DNA from: Lachnospiraceae bacterium
Lineage (GTDB): Bacteria > Bacillota > Clostridia > Lachnospirales > Lachnospiraceae
Reading direction: 5' to 3'
Assembly: GCA_015058015.1 (NCBI GenBank)
Contig: SVDM01000003.1
Location: forward strand, 124,001-188,000
DNA length: 64,000 nt
The notes beneath the pieces were generated by a model that ran no database searches, had not been told where the DNA came from, and saw nothing but the letters and a program-made list of their open reading frames with translations. Position 1 is the first letter of the stretch. Each line of letters starts with the position of its first letter. Shown here piece by piece: positions 17,115 through 25,436 of this stretch. A program made the position numbers and the translations under genes.

Positions 17115-19125
17115 AAATCATTCTGGAAAGGACTGATATCATGGCATCTACATCTATTGGCTTGGATAGATGGGCGTCCATTCCCGCTTCTAAGGCCTTC
17201 CTCCTGTCCTCTTCGAAGGCATTGGCCGTCATGGCCACAATGGGAATATTCTCCTTGCTCTTCATAAGACGAATCTTTTTCGCCGCTTCAAAACCGTTCA
17301 TTCTGGGCATCTGTATGTCCATAAGTATTACATCATATGCCTTAGAGTCAGCGCTTTTAACCTTATTAACAGCCTGAAGGCCGTCTTCCGCCTCATCAAC
17401 AATAAGCCCGTATTCCTCCAAAATGCTCTTGGCGATCTCACGGTTCATCTCATTATCCTCTACGAGAAGTACCCTCTTGTTCCTAAGGATAGTTGTATCT
17501 AATTCTGCCTCTTCGACAACCTCTTCTTTAATCTCGCCCTCGCACAACTTGAACTTGAATTCCAAGGTAACGGTGGTTCCCTTTTTCTTCTCGGATTGTA
17601 TATCAATCTTACCGCCCATTACATCCGTAAGTTTCTTAACTATGGACATTCCAAGGCCTGTACCCTCGATTTTGCTTGCGGTGGAATCGTTCTCTCTTGA
17701 AAACGTATCGAAGATATGCTCCATATATTCTTCAGTCATTCCGATTCCCGTATCCGCCACAATGATCCTATATATTCCGAAGCCTTCTTCGTCACAGGGC
17801 ATCTGCTCTAAGGTAGCTGTAACCGAACCTCCGGGCTTGGTATATTTGATGGCATTACCCAGGATATTCATAACAACCTGGTTCATTCTAAGGTCATCCG
17901 CATAAACCCGACTCTTTGATACATTCTTTATTACGCCTTTAATTCTTATTCCATTAGACCTGGCCCCGGACTCAACAATTGTAAGCAATTCATTAAAGCT
18001 TTGAATCATGTTAAAAGGTGTCATGGAAAGCTCAATTTTACCCGCCTCAATTCTGGACATGTCAAGCACCTGACTTATCAGTTTCAAAAGACTCTTACTT
18101 GCCAGCTCAGCCTTATCCAGGCAATCCTTCACCTTTGCGGGATAGTCTATGTATTTTTTGGCCATGGCAGTATAACCTGCAATGGCATTCATGGGTGTTC
18201 TGATATCATGGGACATGTTAAATAAGAAGGCTGTTTTAGCTTCGTTCTCGGCATTGGCAATTTTTACTGCCTGACGAAGTTCTTCACGACGCTCTCTTGC
18301 CCTTATACTTCTGTCAACGTTAAGAACACCTACAACGATTTCATCGCTGTCGGCTCTGTCTGATGCAAATTTGAAACGATAATACGTGGGTTCACCTTCG
18401 ATCATGAATCTGACATTTATCTGATAGGTCTCAACCTTGGCTAGAATAGCATCCACATTCTTCTTACCGGCCTTCCTGATAAACCCCTCCCGATCGTCAG
18501 GATGAAGGTTCTCTGCAAAATACAACAGAAGTTCATATCCGGTATCAAAATCTATGGTTTTCCTCTTTAGATTACCCAGAAACCGCTCATTAGCTCTGTA
18601 TACTTTAATTGTGTCTGTAGCTCTGTTAATATGGGCAACAAAGTCATAGTCATTGGCAAGGCAGGCGATAACGGAACGTGTTCTGTTTTCTTCGCGCATC
18701 TCTTCCAGCTCATGTTCATACATGTTCTTCTCAAGGCGCACTATTCCCGTTATGTCCTGAATTATTCCTTCAGTACGCATACCGGCCTTGTATTCAGGGT
18801 TAACAAAGCCAAATGTACGTATAAGGATATCACCCTTTTGGGGGTGTATCCATTCATAGTTTATTTCAACGTGCTCTTCATCAATATCATTGTGGATTGT
18901 CGAAGCAAGTTCAATGCTCTCGTAGTACTCTTCCTTGACCCGGTCATGCCACCATGCAAACAGCTCTTCGGGGGCCAAGTCACTACCTCCCCCCAGTACC
19001 GAGAACAATGCATCATCTCCGTACATACGGGAAGGCTTACCCTCGTCCTGTTCCACAACAAAACGACCAAGTGCACCGATTTTCCCGAGCTCAACGCTCA
19101 TAGGAATAGAACCTAAATCTCCCAT
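17107..19125 (-). CDS. Soluble hybrid histidine kinase (PAS - PAS - HisKA - HATPase - REC)
   Basis: 672 residues without membrane segments. Two PAS-like regions (about 10-130, ending TEGIIQDITGI; about 155-285, with LHPDDREGFI) precede HisKA ([20 protein letters not shown], His near 304), HATPase_c ([22 protein letters not shown]) and a receiver ([10 protein letters not shown] near 552, VILMDIQMPRMNG). Catalytic part closely resembles that of 7435-9552, so the two are paralogues with different sensors. No Hpt or output domain. Own promoter at 19162-19190; RBS GGGAG before the ATG. Confidence 0.92.
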   Translation of the reverse strand: MGDLGSIPMSVELGKIGALGRFVVEQDEGKPSRMYGDDALFSVLGGGSDLAPEELFAWWHDRVKEEYYESIELASTIHNDIDEEHVEINYEWIHPQKGDILIRTFGFVNPEYKAGMRTEGIIQDITGIVRLEKNMYEHELEEMREENRTRSVIACLANDYDFVAHINRATDTIKVYRANERFLGNLKRKTIDFDTGYELLLYFAENLHPDDREGFIRKAGKKNVDAILAKVETYQINVRFMIEGEPTYYRFKFASDRADSDEIVVGVLNVDRSIRARERREELRQAVKIANAENEAKTAFLFNMSHDIRTPMNAIAGYTAMAKKYIDYPAKVKDCLDKAELASKSLLKLISQVLDMSRIEAGKIELSMTPFNMIQSFNELLTIVESGARSNGIRIKGVIKNVSKSRVYADDLRMNQVVMNILGNAIKYTKPGGSVTATLEQMPCDEEGFGIYRIIVADTGIGMTEEYMEHIFDTFSRENDSTASKIEGTGLGMSIVKKLTDVMGGKIDIQSEKKKGTTVTLEFKFKLCEGEIKEEVVEEAELDTTILRNKRVLLVEDNEMNREIAKSILEEYGLIVDEAEDGLQAVNKVKSADSKAYDVILMDIQMPRMNGFEAAKKIRLMKSKENIPIVAMTANAFEEDRRKALEAGMDAHLSKPIDVDAMISVLSRMISK

Positions 19126-19161
19126 GCCAATTCTCCCATAAATTATTTTCCCCTAATATTA

Positions 19162-19190
19162 ATTATAGTCTTTGAATATTCAGCGTGCAA
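19162..19190 (-). promoter_or_regulatory. Promoter of the soluble hybrid kinase gene
   Basis: On the minus strand TTGCAC (19190-19185), 17-base spacer, perfect TATAAT (19167-19162), about 36 bases before the start codon. Confidence 0.75.
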
Positions 19191-19225
19191 CCCTGCAATG
19201 AGTCACCCATTAGGCCATTGCAAAT

Positions 19226-19251
19226 AAAAAACCACCGGTTTACACCGATGG
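19226..19251 (-). terminator. Terminator of the structured RNA
   Basis: Minus strand CCATCGG, six-base loop, CCGGTGG (seven pairs, one G-T) followed by TTTTTT. Confidence 0.85.
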
Positions 19252-19447
19252 CCTTTATACAGTAACAAACGTTGATAGCCTCAAAAATTAGCCCTTAGTA
19301 CAAGCGGGTTAGAACTAACCCCTTTGTTCACCCGCTTTTGGGCTTTCCGGTTAATTAGAATCGCTGCCAAATACTTGTAAGCGATTTTCGTATCTAATGA
19401 TTGCCTCTCGCTCCCCCAAGCGATTCGGCAACCCGGCTATCAACCAT
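19226..19447 (-). ncRNA. Independently transcribed structured RNA, family not recognised
   Basis: About 222 nucleotides between a near-consensus promoter (19454-19482) and a T-rich terminator (19226-19251), with no reading frame. The two ends pair: GTTGATAGCC near the 5' end with GGCTATCAAC near the 3' end (10 base pairs). Enclosed helices include GGTTGCC/GGCAATC capped by TCGCT/AGCGA, ATTAGA/TCTAAT enclosing AATCGCT/AGCGATT, and AGCCC/GGGCT enclosing AAGCGGGT/ACCCGCTT. This is a closed multi-branch fold of a stand-alone RNA. It does not resemble SRP RNA, tmRNA or RNase P RNA. 6S RNA or a raiA-type RNA are candidates I cannot test here. Confidence 0.75.
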
Positions 19448-19453
19448 GGGCAT

Positions 19454-19482
19454 ATTATATACAGCCCTTTTTCTTGAATCAA
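19454..19482 (-). promoter_or_regulatory. Strong promoter of the structured RNA
   Basis: Minus strand TTGATT (19482-19477), 17-base spacer, perfect TATAAT (19459-19454). Transcription would begin near 19447, just before the 5' half of the closing helix. Confidence 0.85.
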
Positions 19483-19560
19483 GGGGGTTCACATAAGTGG
19501 TATGAAATCTTGCGCATTTAGCACTCTACCATAGCAAATCTTCCTCATTTTTCCCTTGCC

Positions 19561-19589
19561 TTGCCTCTTTTTTATGTCAATGTTATACT
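19561..19589 (+). promoter_or_regulatory. Promoter of the ThyA-like gene
   Basis: TTGCCT (19561-19566), 17-base spacer, TATACT (19584-19589); about 36 bases before the ATG. Confidence 0.65.
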
Positions 19590-19625
19590 ATTTTCAGATA
19601 TGATTTTATAGAAAGGTATTGTTTT

Positions 19626-20381
19626 ATGGCTGAATTATTTGTTGAAGAGAAATCCTTACCCGTTGCCTATCACAAGGCTTTAATGTTATTAAAAGAAAAG
19701 GGGGATGTGGTTGATTGTGCTGACTGGAATACCACCTGTCTGGACACTTCCATGACCATCCACATTACCGAGCCTTTATCGGAACCCCTTATCAGCAAGT
19801 GCTTTATCGGTGGTCCCGGTGAGCTGCAACAGTATATTATGGAGATGCTTGACGGTATCCTTGATTTTGAAGTTGAGAAGGGCAACTGGGTCTACACTTA
19901 TCATGACCGTATGGTTAACTGTGATGGCAAGAACCAGTTGGATTTTGTAGTGGATGAACTAAAGCGCAGTCCATCTTCAAGACGTGCCGTGGTGCTTATC
20001 CGTAACTCTTCGGACATCGGCTCCGAGGATCCCGCCTGTCTTCAACATATTCAGTATTTTATTCACGGGGGTCGTCTTGATTGTAAGGTTTTATTCAGAA
20101 GTAACGATGCCTGCAAGGCCTCTTTTATGAATATGTTCGCTCTTATTATGCTTCAGAAGCGTATTGCGGACAGACTGGGAGTTCCCATGGGTACTTACAC
20201 CCACAGAGCTAATTCTTATCATTGCTACGAGAGGGACTTCGGTTCTTTAGACGGTTATATTAAGCGTATCTCAGACAATCCCGATGCTTGTATCACAGAG
20301 TATGTAGGGGATTGGAAGGATATGATGGATGACGAGATTGAAGCAATCTTCGCGAAAGTGGAGGAGCTTAGGTCTCACTAG
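19626..20381 (+). CDS. Thymidylate synthase homologue, archaeal-type ThyA
   Basis: 251 residues. Family marks in order: paired arginines SSRRAVVLIR (phosphate binding from the partner subunit), the nucleophile region DPACLQHIQYF with the catalytic Cys, LFRSNDACKASFMNMFALI (R-S-x-D phosphate loop and folding helix) and THRANSYHCYERDF (the nucleotide-contacting H-x-Y motif). The Cys-Leu-Gln motif replaces bacterial Cys-His-x, as in archaeal ThyA-like proteins and hydroxymethylases. Expected to methylate dUMP with methylene-tetrahydrofolate, but dCMP or another pyrimidine is possible. Own promoter; AAAGG upstream of ATG. The first structured repeat copy follows the stop codon. Confidence 0.8.
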   Translation: MAELFVEEKSLPVAYHKALMLLKEKGDVVDCADWNTTCLDTSMTIHITEPLSEPLISKCFIGGPGELQQYIMEMLDGILDFEVEKGNWVYTYHDRMVNCDGKNQLDFVVDELKRSPSSRRAVVLIRNSSDIGSEDPACLQHIQYFIHGGRLDCKVLFRSNDACKASFMNMFALIMLQKRIADRLGVPMGTYTHRANSYHCYERDFGSLDGYIKRISDNPDACITEYVGDWKDMMDDEIEAIFAKVEELRSH

Positions 20382-20424
20382 AGCCACAGTGAGTGTTCTC
20401 TTGACTTAATGTGTGAACATTATA

Positions 20425-20617
20425 AGGTGGCATATATACCCGATACACAATCTCGGCTCCACTCCGGTGAGCTATCCGATAACAAAAAATTTAACCTCCG
20501 AAACATCAAGACCATATATGACAGTCTTGCTATTTCGGAGGCTATTTTTATGTAATCGTATATCTCACTCTTCGGTTCCCGCCGAACTGATTGTCTATCG
20601 GGCATATATCGCCACCT
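20425..20617. repeat. Structured intergenic repeat, copy 1 (long imperfect palindrome)
   Basis: Fills most of the 20382-20692 gap. The ends pair over 19 base pairs in three blocks: AGGTGGC/GCCACCT, TATAT/ATATA and CCCGATA/TATCGGG (20425-20445 with 20596-20617). The core (20457-20575) is shared with 42157-42273. Its central hairpin is CCTCCGAAA (20495-20503) with TTTCGGAGG (20533-20541), enclosing CAAGAC/GTCTTG, followed by CTATTTTTA. A small hairpin TTCGG/CCGAA follows. It may end transcription of the ThyA-like gene, but conservation extends well beyond a terminator. Confidence 0.7.
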
Positions 20618-20692
20618 TCATAATGCGCAACCCTTAAGTCACGCGCAAATCTCTGTGGTGATGCGCCCCTGTCGCCACGCATCGCAGGGCTT

Positions 20693-22513
20693 TCATCGCG
20701 CAATCTCGTCATACATCCGCGCGGCTATGTCGGCCAGGCGGGCAGGATTAACCTTCACGGCCTTACGGTTGTAGGTAACCAGCCCGTTTATTTCATTCTC
20801 TACGTCAGATAGCTGGGTGTAGATGTCGCCACACAGTCCCTGCTTAATAGCGGGAAGTATCTCCGTCTCAAAGAGGGTACAAAGTGCATCCTCGTAATCC
20901 TTGGGCTTGGTGAAGTCCTTATAGCCGTAAGCTTTCTTGGGGTCCCCTGCGTGGTGTTCCGCAACACTTAAGGCATATCCGCCATACTCACTTACCACTA
21001 TGGGCTTTGCATTCTTCTTTATCTTCACTTTTCTAAAGTACACGTGGGGCGAGAAAACATCCGAATTCTCGCATATATACCAGCCGGAGGCTGTATCTAT
21101 AATTCTTGTGGAATCCATCTCCCTTAAGATGTCATATAAATCATTACCGCAAAACTGTCCCCAACCCTCGTTGAATATAGTCCAGTAGCAGATGCTGGGA
21201 TGATTATAGAGTTGGCGCACAGTCAGGCGCATTGCCTTTATAAATGCATTCCTGGTCTCCGGATTACGGTTCATTCGAACGTCACTTTGGTGCTTGTTAA
21301 GGCACAGGGTAGGCATAATGGTATCCCGCAGATAGCTGTAGGAGCCATTGTTAACCATGTCCTGGAACACCACCATTCCCATGCAATCACAGAGGTAGTA
21401 GAAGATATCCGGTTCCACCTTTATATGCTTACGAAGGGTATTAAATCCCATCTCCTTCATAGTGCGGATGTCCTTCTTATAGTTCTCGGGTGACTCGGTG
21501 GTAAAAAGGCCTTTTATATAATATCCCTGGTCCAACACCCCATGGAAATAGTAAGGCTTGCCGTTTAACAGCAGACGATTAACACCCTTAACCAAACCGG
21601 TCGCCAAGGTACGAAGTCCAAGGTAGGAGCCTACGGTATCCTCACCCGTTTTAACGTCAAAGAGGTACAGGTAAGGTTCTTCCGGAGTCCAGTTTAAGGG
21701 CGCATCAAAATCTATCTCGCAGACGCCGTCCTTAAAGGGAATCTCATTCAAGACGGAAGGCATCTTGTATTCATTAAAATAGTTATAGGGTGTGGTATAA
21801 CCGGCTCTTTCAGGAGATAGAAGAGCGGGTGTTTTCAATACCAGAGTGCCCGCCGGGTTCTTTATTATCTCCCCGGTTACGGCATTACGGCATCTAATCC
21901 GCACTGTCGCATGATTAAGACTTGTAGTTATCCGAACGCTCTCCACATATTCTTCCGGCACAGCTTCAGCCCAAACACTTTGCCATATGCCGGTGCAGGG
22001 TGTATACCACATACCATGGGGGTTGTTGCTTTGCTTACCCCTGGGATAGATTTGGTCTGAAATGGTGTCGCGAACTAAGACCTCTAAGATATTAATATCT
22101 TTAACAAGGTCTCCGGGAACACGGCAAGTAAACCTGGTGTAGCCGTTGGCAAAGTGTCCTATTATTCGGCCGTTAAGCAGAACAATACATCGCTGGTCTA
22201 CAGCATCGAAATTTATCAAAAGGGTATGTCCTTCCGGAAGAAAACCGGAGGGTAGCGTAAAGGTTCTTCGATAGGCGATAACACTGGTTTCGTGGATATC
22301 TCTCTCGAGACCCGAAAGGCTGCTCTGGGGAACGAAGGGAACTTCGATGCGCTCCGAGTAGTGAATGTTTACCGGCATCTTCCCGAATTCGGCAATGCCT
22401 GAATCGGTAAATGTCACATCTTCCCCTTCAGTAATCTCTTCAAACTCCCATTGTCCGTTTAAATTAAAATACGAATTCCGCACCAGTTGCGGCCTCGGAT
22501 AGTTATTCCACAT
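20693..22513 (-). CDS. Glycoside hydrolase family 2 protein
   Basis: 606 residues with the GH2 three-domain order: N-terminal sugar-binding jelly roll (about 1-180, opening NYPRPQLVRNSYFNLNGQWE), immunoglobulin-like domain (about 185-290) and TIM barrel (about 295-606). Acid/base Glu in YWTIFNEGWGQF, nucleophile Glu in PIVVSEYGGYAL. No signal peptide, so cytoplasmic. The family includes beta-galactosidase, beta-glucuronidase and beta-mannosidase; this short form is common in Lachnospiraceae and its sugar specificity cannot be read. RBS GGTGAGGG before the ATG. Monocistronic by context. Confidence 0.9.
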   Translation of the reverse strand: MWNNYPRPQLVRNSYFNLNGQWEFEEITEGEDVTFTDSGIAEFGKMPVNIHYSERIEVPFVPQSSLSGLERDIHETSVIAYRRTFTLPSGFLPEGHTLLINFDAVDQRCIVLLNGRIIGHFANGYTRFTCRVPGDLVKDINILEVLVRDTISDQIYPRGKQSNNPHGMWYTPCTGIWQSVWAEAVPEEYVESVRITTSLNHATVRIRCRNAVTGEIIKNPAGTLVLKTPALLSPERAGYTTPYNYFNEYKMPSVLNEIPFKDGVCEIDFDAPLNWTPEEPYLYLFDVKTGEDTVGSYLGLRTLATGLVKGVNRLLLNGKPYYFHGVLDQGYYIKGLFTTESPENYKKDIRTMKEMGFNTLRKHIKVEPDIFYYLCDCMGMVVFQDMVNNGSYSYLRDTIMPTLCLNKHQSDVRMNRNPETRNAFIKAMRLTVRQLYNHPSICYWTIFNEGWGQFCGNDLYDILREMDSTRIIDTASGWYICENSDVFSPHVYFRKVKIKKNAKPIVVSEYGGYALSVAEHHAGDPKKAYGYKDFTKPKDYEDALCTLFETEILPAIKQGLCGDIYTQLSDVENEINGLVTYNRKAVKVNPARLADIAARMYDEIAR

Positions 22514-22641
22514 ACAGTATCCCTCACCTTAATTTTTTTCAGTATACAATACTTTTCTCGGGGTGTAAATTGCATTATGTTGTGATAAAATATCTAAAAG
22601 ACAGAAAGAATTATACAATTATGTGAATGTGGTAATGATGA

Positions 22642-23370
22642 ATGGACAGTAATACCTGTAAGCTTTATATTGCAGACGTTACAATATTAAACAACGATTC
22701 GGAGTACGAGAAGTATTCCAAGATTGTATCGGAAGAGCGAAGACTGAAAGCAGCTAAAATAAAGGCACGGAAAGAGAAGAATCTGTCACTGGGAGCAGGT
22801 GTTTTAATCGAGCTTGCCATGAGGGATTTGAAACTGACCGTGGATAATTTTTGCCCCACCATGGATACAGACCGGGAGGGGGAAGTCTATTACAACCTGT
22901 CTCATTCAGGGAGCAAGGCTATCCTGGCTGCTTGCAATAACCGAGTGGGATGTGACGTGGAATGGATGGGAAGGCATACCCTTTCTGAGGATATGGAACT
23001 TAAGCTGTCAGACCGGTTCTTTACCAGAGGGGAATACGAGTGCATACGAGCCGCCCACGAGAAAGCGGATGCGGCCGAAGGCCTTATGGCACAAGCTCTG
23101 CGTGAAGAGGCAAGAGAGGTGTTCTTTCGCATATGGACTCTGAAAGAAAGCATTATAAAAGCGGCAGGAAAAGGTCTGGCAATTCCCTTAGACTCCTTCG
23201 AAGTGTCACGGGAAGCGGAGGGATTTACCCTAAGAACCATTACCCCGGGGGAAGTAAATTTTGAGGAATATTCTTTGTACACAGAGGATTTCGGGGACAA
23301 CTATTGTTATTCCGTCTGCATTCACTCCAATGAGGAGTATGAGCTGCAGACTGAAAGGATAGATCTTTAA
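22642..23370 (+). CDS. 4'-phosphopantetheinyl transferase (Sfp superfamily)
   Basis: 242 residues. Sfp-type motifs: YYNLSHSGSKAILA, VGCDVEWMG (magnesium-binding D-x-E) and FFRIWTLKESIIKAAGKGL (W-x-x-K-E-S/A-x-x-K). It attaches phosphopantetheine from CoA to a Ser of carrier proteins of fatty-acid, peptide or polyketide synthases. The length suits Sfp-type rather than the short AcpS. No synthase gene is in the window, so its carrier protein is elsewhere. RBS is weak (GGTAATGATGA). Followed 12 bases later by a GGDEF gene, likely co-transcribed. Confidence 0.9.
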   Translation: MDSNTCKLYIADVTILNNDSEYEKYSKIVSEERRLKAAKIKARKEKNLSLGAGVLIELAMRDLKLTVDNFCPTMDTDREGEVYYNLSHSGSKAILAACNNRVGCDVEWMGRHTLSEDMELKLSDRFFTRGEYECIRAAHEKADAAEGLMAQALREEAREVFFRIWTLKESIIKAAGKGLAIPLDSFEVSREAEGFTLRTITPGEVNFEEYSLYTEDFGDNYCYSVCIHSNEEYELQTERIDL

Positions 23371-23381
23371 GGAGAGAAACT

Positions 23382-24479
23382 ATGGTATTTAACGACGAAT
23401 TTCAAGGAAGAACGGAAGCAAAATGGCGGGATAAAATGTACGGAGCCTGCGTGGCTATTGTAATAATAATCTTTGCGGCGGATTTCCTGTTCTATTTTCT
23501 AAACAAGACGGGGGGAAGGCTGCATTTATCAGAGCAAATGTCCCGCATCAGGTTCATCTATATCCCCACCATAATAAATGTGGCGCTGCTTATTATCGCT
23601 TACTTTCCACTTAAGAACAAGAAACTGACGAACCGTGTTAAGAACGCTGTCATATCATCACTTCTTACATTGATTTGCATCACCATAATGATTACAAATT
23701 ATGTGTATACACCGCTGCTTGCCTTGCCGGCACTGGGAATACTGGTGTCTACCTTATTTGCGGACAAGGTGCTGACATTATGCATTACAGCGGCAGGAAT
23801 GATATCGGTTCTCATAACTTTTTTCGTTGCGGGAAATGACCTTCGTTACGGCGACCCCACATTGGTGTCCGACTGCGGAATCGCTTGGATAATCATCGCC
23901 TGTGCCCAGATAACCAGCAACGTAATAATAGGATATAACGAAGACCGTGTAGAATATATCTCCAAGCAATATCACAGAGAGCAGGAGCTTAGTGATATGG
24001 TAAAGGAAGACCCCTTGATGAATATCAAGAACAGAGTGACTGTGGGACCTACTCTTTCAGACAAGATTCGTACTTACACACCGGAACTTCCCATGTGTCT
24101 TATGATGCTTGATATAGATGACTTTAAGGCTTTAAATGAAAAGTATGGTTATCCTTCAGGTGACGAAGTCTTAGTTAAGCTGGGAGAATTGCTGATTGAG
24201 ATGGAGAACGAATATATAACGCCATATCGTTTTGGCGGAGAAGAAATCCTTGTTCTTATGGAGAATACAGGCAGAGAGCAAGCTGAGAAGATGACCCTTG
24301 ACCTATTGGAGAGATTCAGAAATCTGCGCTTTTCATTTAATCCCGAGATGCAGGTAACCTTTAGCGCAGGTATCAAACAATTCGAGCCCGGCATCGTAGC
24401 CGGCCAGTGGATATCCATCACGGATACGGAAATGTTCCGCGCCAAGAAGAGCGGAAAGAATTGCATAAAGAGTGCATGA
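23382..24479 (+). CDS. Membrane-bound GGDEF diguanylate cyclase
   Basis: 365 residues. The N-terminal ~185 residues have about six membrane helices. After a linker (YISKQYHREQELSDMVKEDP) comes a GGDEF domain (about 205-365) with LMMLDIDDFKALNEKYGYPS and active site RFGGEEILVLM. GGEEI is an accepted active variant of GGDEF. Only weak resemblance to an RxxD inhibitory site. It should make cyclic di-GMP in response to a signal in the membrane part. ATG with AAGGAG upstream, directly downstream of the PPTase gene. Confidence 0.9.
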   Translation: MVFNDEFQGRTEAKWRDKMYGACVAIVIIIFAADFLFYFLNKTGGRLHLSEQMSRIRFIYIPTIINVALLIIAYFPLKNKKLTNRVKNAVISSLLTLICITIMITNYVYTPLLALPALGILVSTLFADKVLTLCITAAGMISVLITFFVAGNDLRYGDPTLVSDCGIAWIIIACAQITSNVIIGYNEDRVEYISKQYHREQELSDMVKEDPLMNIKNRVTVGPTLSDKIRTYTPELPMCLMMLDIDDFKALNEKYGYPSGDEVLVKLGELLIEMENEYITPYRFGGEEILVLMENTGREQAEKMTLDLLERFRNLRFSFNPEMQVTFSAGIKQFEPGIVAGQWISITDTEMFRAKKSGKNCIKSA

Positions 24480-24505
24480 CAGGGGCTGGTAGCGCTGTCT
24501 TCACT

Positions 24506-24540
24506 CTTAGCGGTCATGCTGTTGGAGCATGACCGCTAAG
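24506..24540. terminator. Perfect 15-bp hairpin between convergent genes
   Basis: CTTAGCGGTCATGCT, five-base loop GTTGG, AGCATGACCGCTAAG, all 15 pairs matched. It lies between the convergent GGDEF and XRE genes. No T-run follows on either strand, so simple rho-independent termination is uncertain; it could stabilise 3' ends. Confidence 0.55.
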
Positions 24541-24557
24541 TTAGCGTAAGATGGAAA

Positions 24558-25088
24558 TCATTCTTCTATTGTCCTAAACAAATTCTGTTTGCATTTTACG
24601 CTGTATTGCAAAGTATAAGAAGCTTCACCCGTGTCCAATGCTTTTTGTATTTCCTCGATTTCTCTTGTTACATCTTCAAGATTTCTATACCATGCGAGAA
24701 ACGTATTCTGTGCGCCCCAAAAAGACAGATCGTTGCCGTCGAAAGCAAAAAGGGCATATTTAGGACTATTCTTGCCACCCTTGAACTGCTGTGAACGAGA
24801 CACTTTTGACGTACTAATGCTTACACCTTCGTTTGGCGAAAAGATTCTGATTGTATCAGAAGGGTTCCCTTTTTCAGAAATGGCTGTCGGATTTTCTCCT
24901 ACCAGCAAACTGTCCAATGATATATTCAGTTTTTTGGACAAGAGCATAAGCTTGTCAACTTCAGGATAGCCGACTCCAAGCTCCCACTTTGAGACAGCCT
25001 GTCTGCTCACCCCAAGCATTTCTGCAAGATCTTCTTGTGATAATTGATTCCTTTTGCGAATCTTTTGAAGATTTTCTCCGAAACTCAT
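24558..25088 (-). CDS. XRE-family transcriptional regulator
   Basis: 176 residues. N-terminal HTH_3 domain (residues 5-60: IRKRNQLSQEDLAEMLGVSR then QAVSKWELGVGYPEVDKL). The C-terminal ~100 residues are not a recognised domain; they contain KYALFAFDGNDLSFWGAQNT and a charged helix, perhaps effector-binding. RBS AGGAGGATG before the ATG. Transcribed alone; a 348-base gap separates it from the next gene on the same strand. Target unknown. Confidence 0.88.
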   Translation of the reverse strand: MSFGENLQKIRKRNQLSQEDLAEMLGVSRQAVSKWELGVGYPEVDKLMLLSKKLNISLDSLLVGENPTAISEKGNPSDTIRIFSPNEGVSISTSKVSRSQQFKGGKNSPKYALFAFDGNDLSFWGAQNTFLAWYRNLEDVTREIEEIQKALDTGEASYTLQYSVKCKQNLFRTIEE

Positions 25089-25436
25089 AATATCATCCTC
25101 CTACAATGAGTATTTTCGATAATTAGATCCACTAACTGCCAGTTAGGGCTAACCTCTTTACACAACAAGGATAAAGCTCAAACTGTAATTTTACCACCAA
25201 CCTCCGTTTGCATTTTCGCAACTTGAGGTTGCATTTGTATTATCGCGTTGTTTAAACAATGTTGCAACTGCGATTTTTCGCTTACTACACATTCACAACA
25301 CCACAAATATATGAACAACTCAGTCGAAAATGACGACGGAGCAAGGACTTTTTGATATTTCAGCATAAAGAAAAGGCCGTGTTGAACACGACCTTTGTCT
25401 TCACTCTGAAGCCAGATTAACAATCTGGCGGGTACC
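25089..25436. other. Intergenic gap of 348 bases
   Basis: Apart from the terminator at 25367-25395 I see no supported gene. The stretch 25195-25285 repeats short TTGCAT/TTTTCGC words and short inverted pieces such as TTGTTTAAACAA (25250-25261). A 92-codon minus-strand frame crosses the gap but has no ribosome binding site and overlaps the end of the GGDEF gene. Confidence 0.5.
25367..25395 (-). terminator. Terminator of the tandem GGDEF operon
   Basis: Minus strand AAGGTCGTG, loop TTCAA, CACGGCCTT (nine pairs, one G-T) followed by TTCTTT, about 40 bases after the stop codon. Confidence 0.75.
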
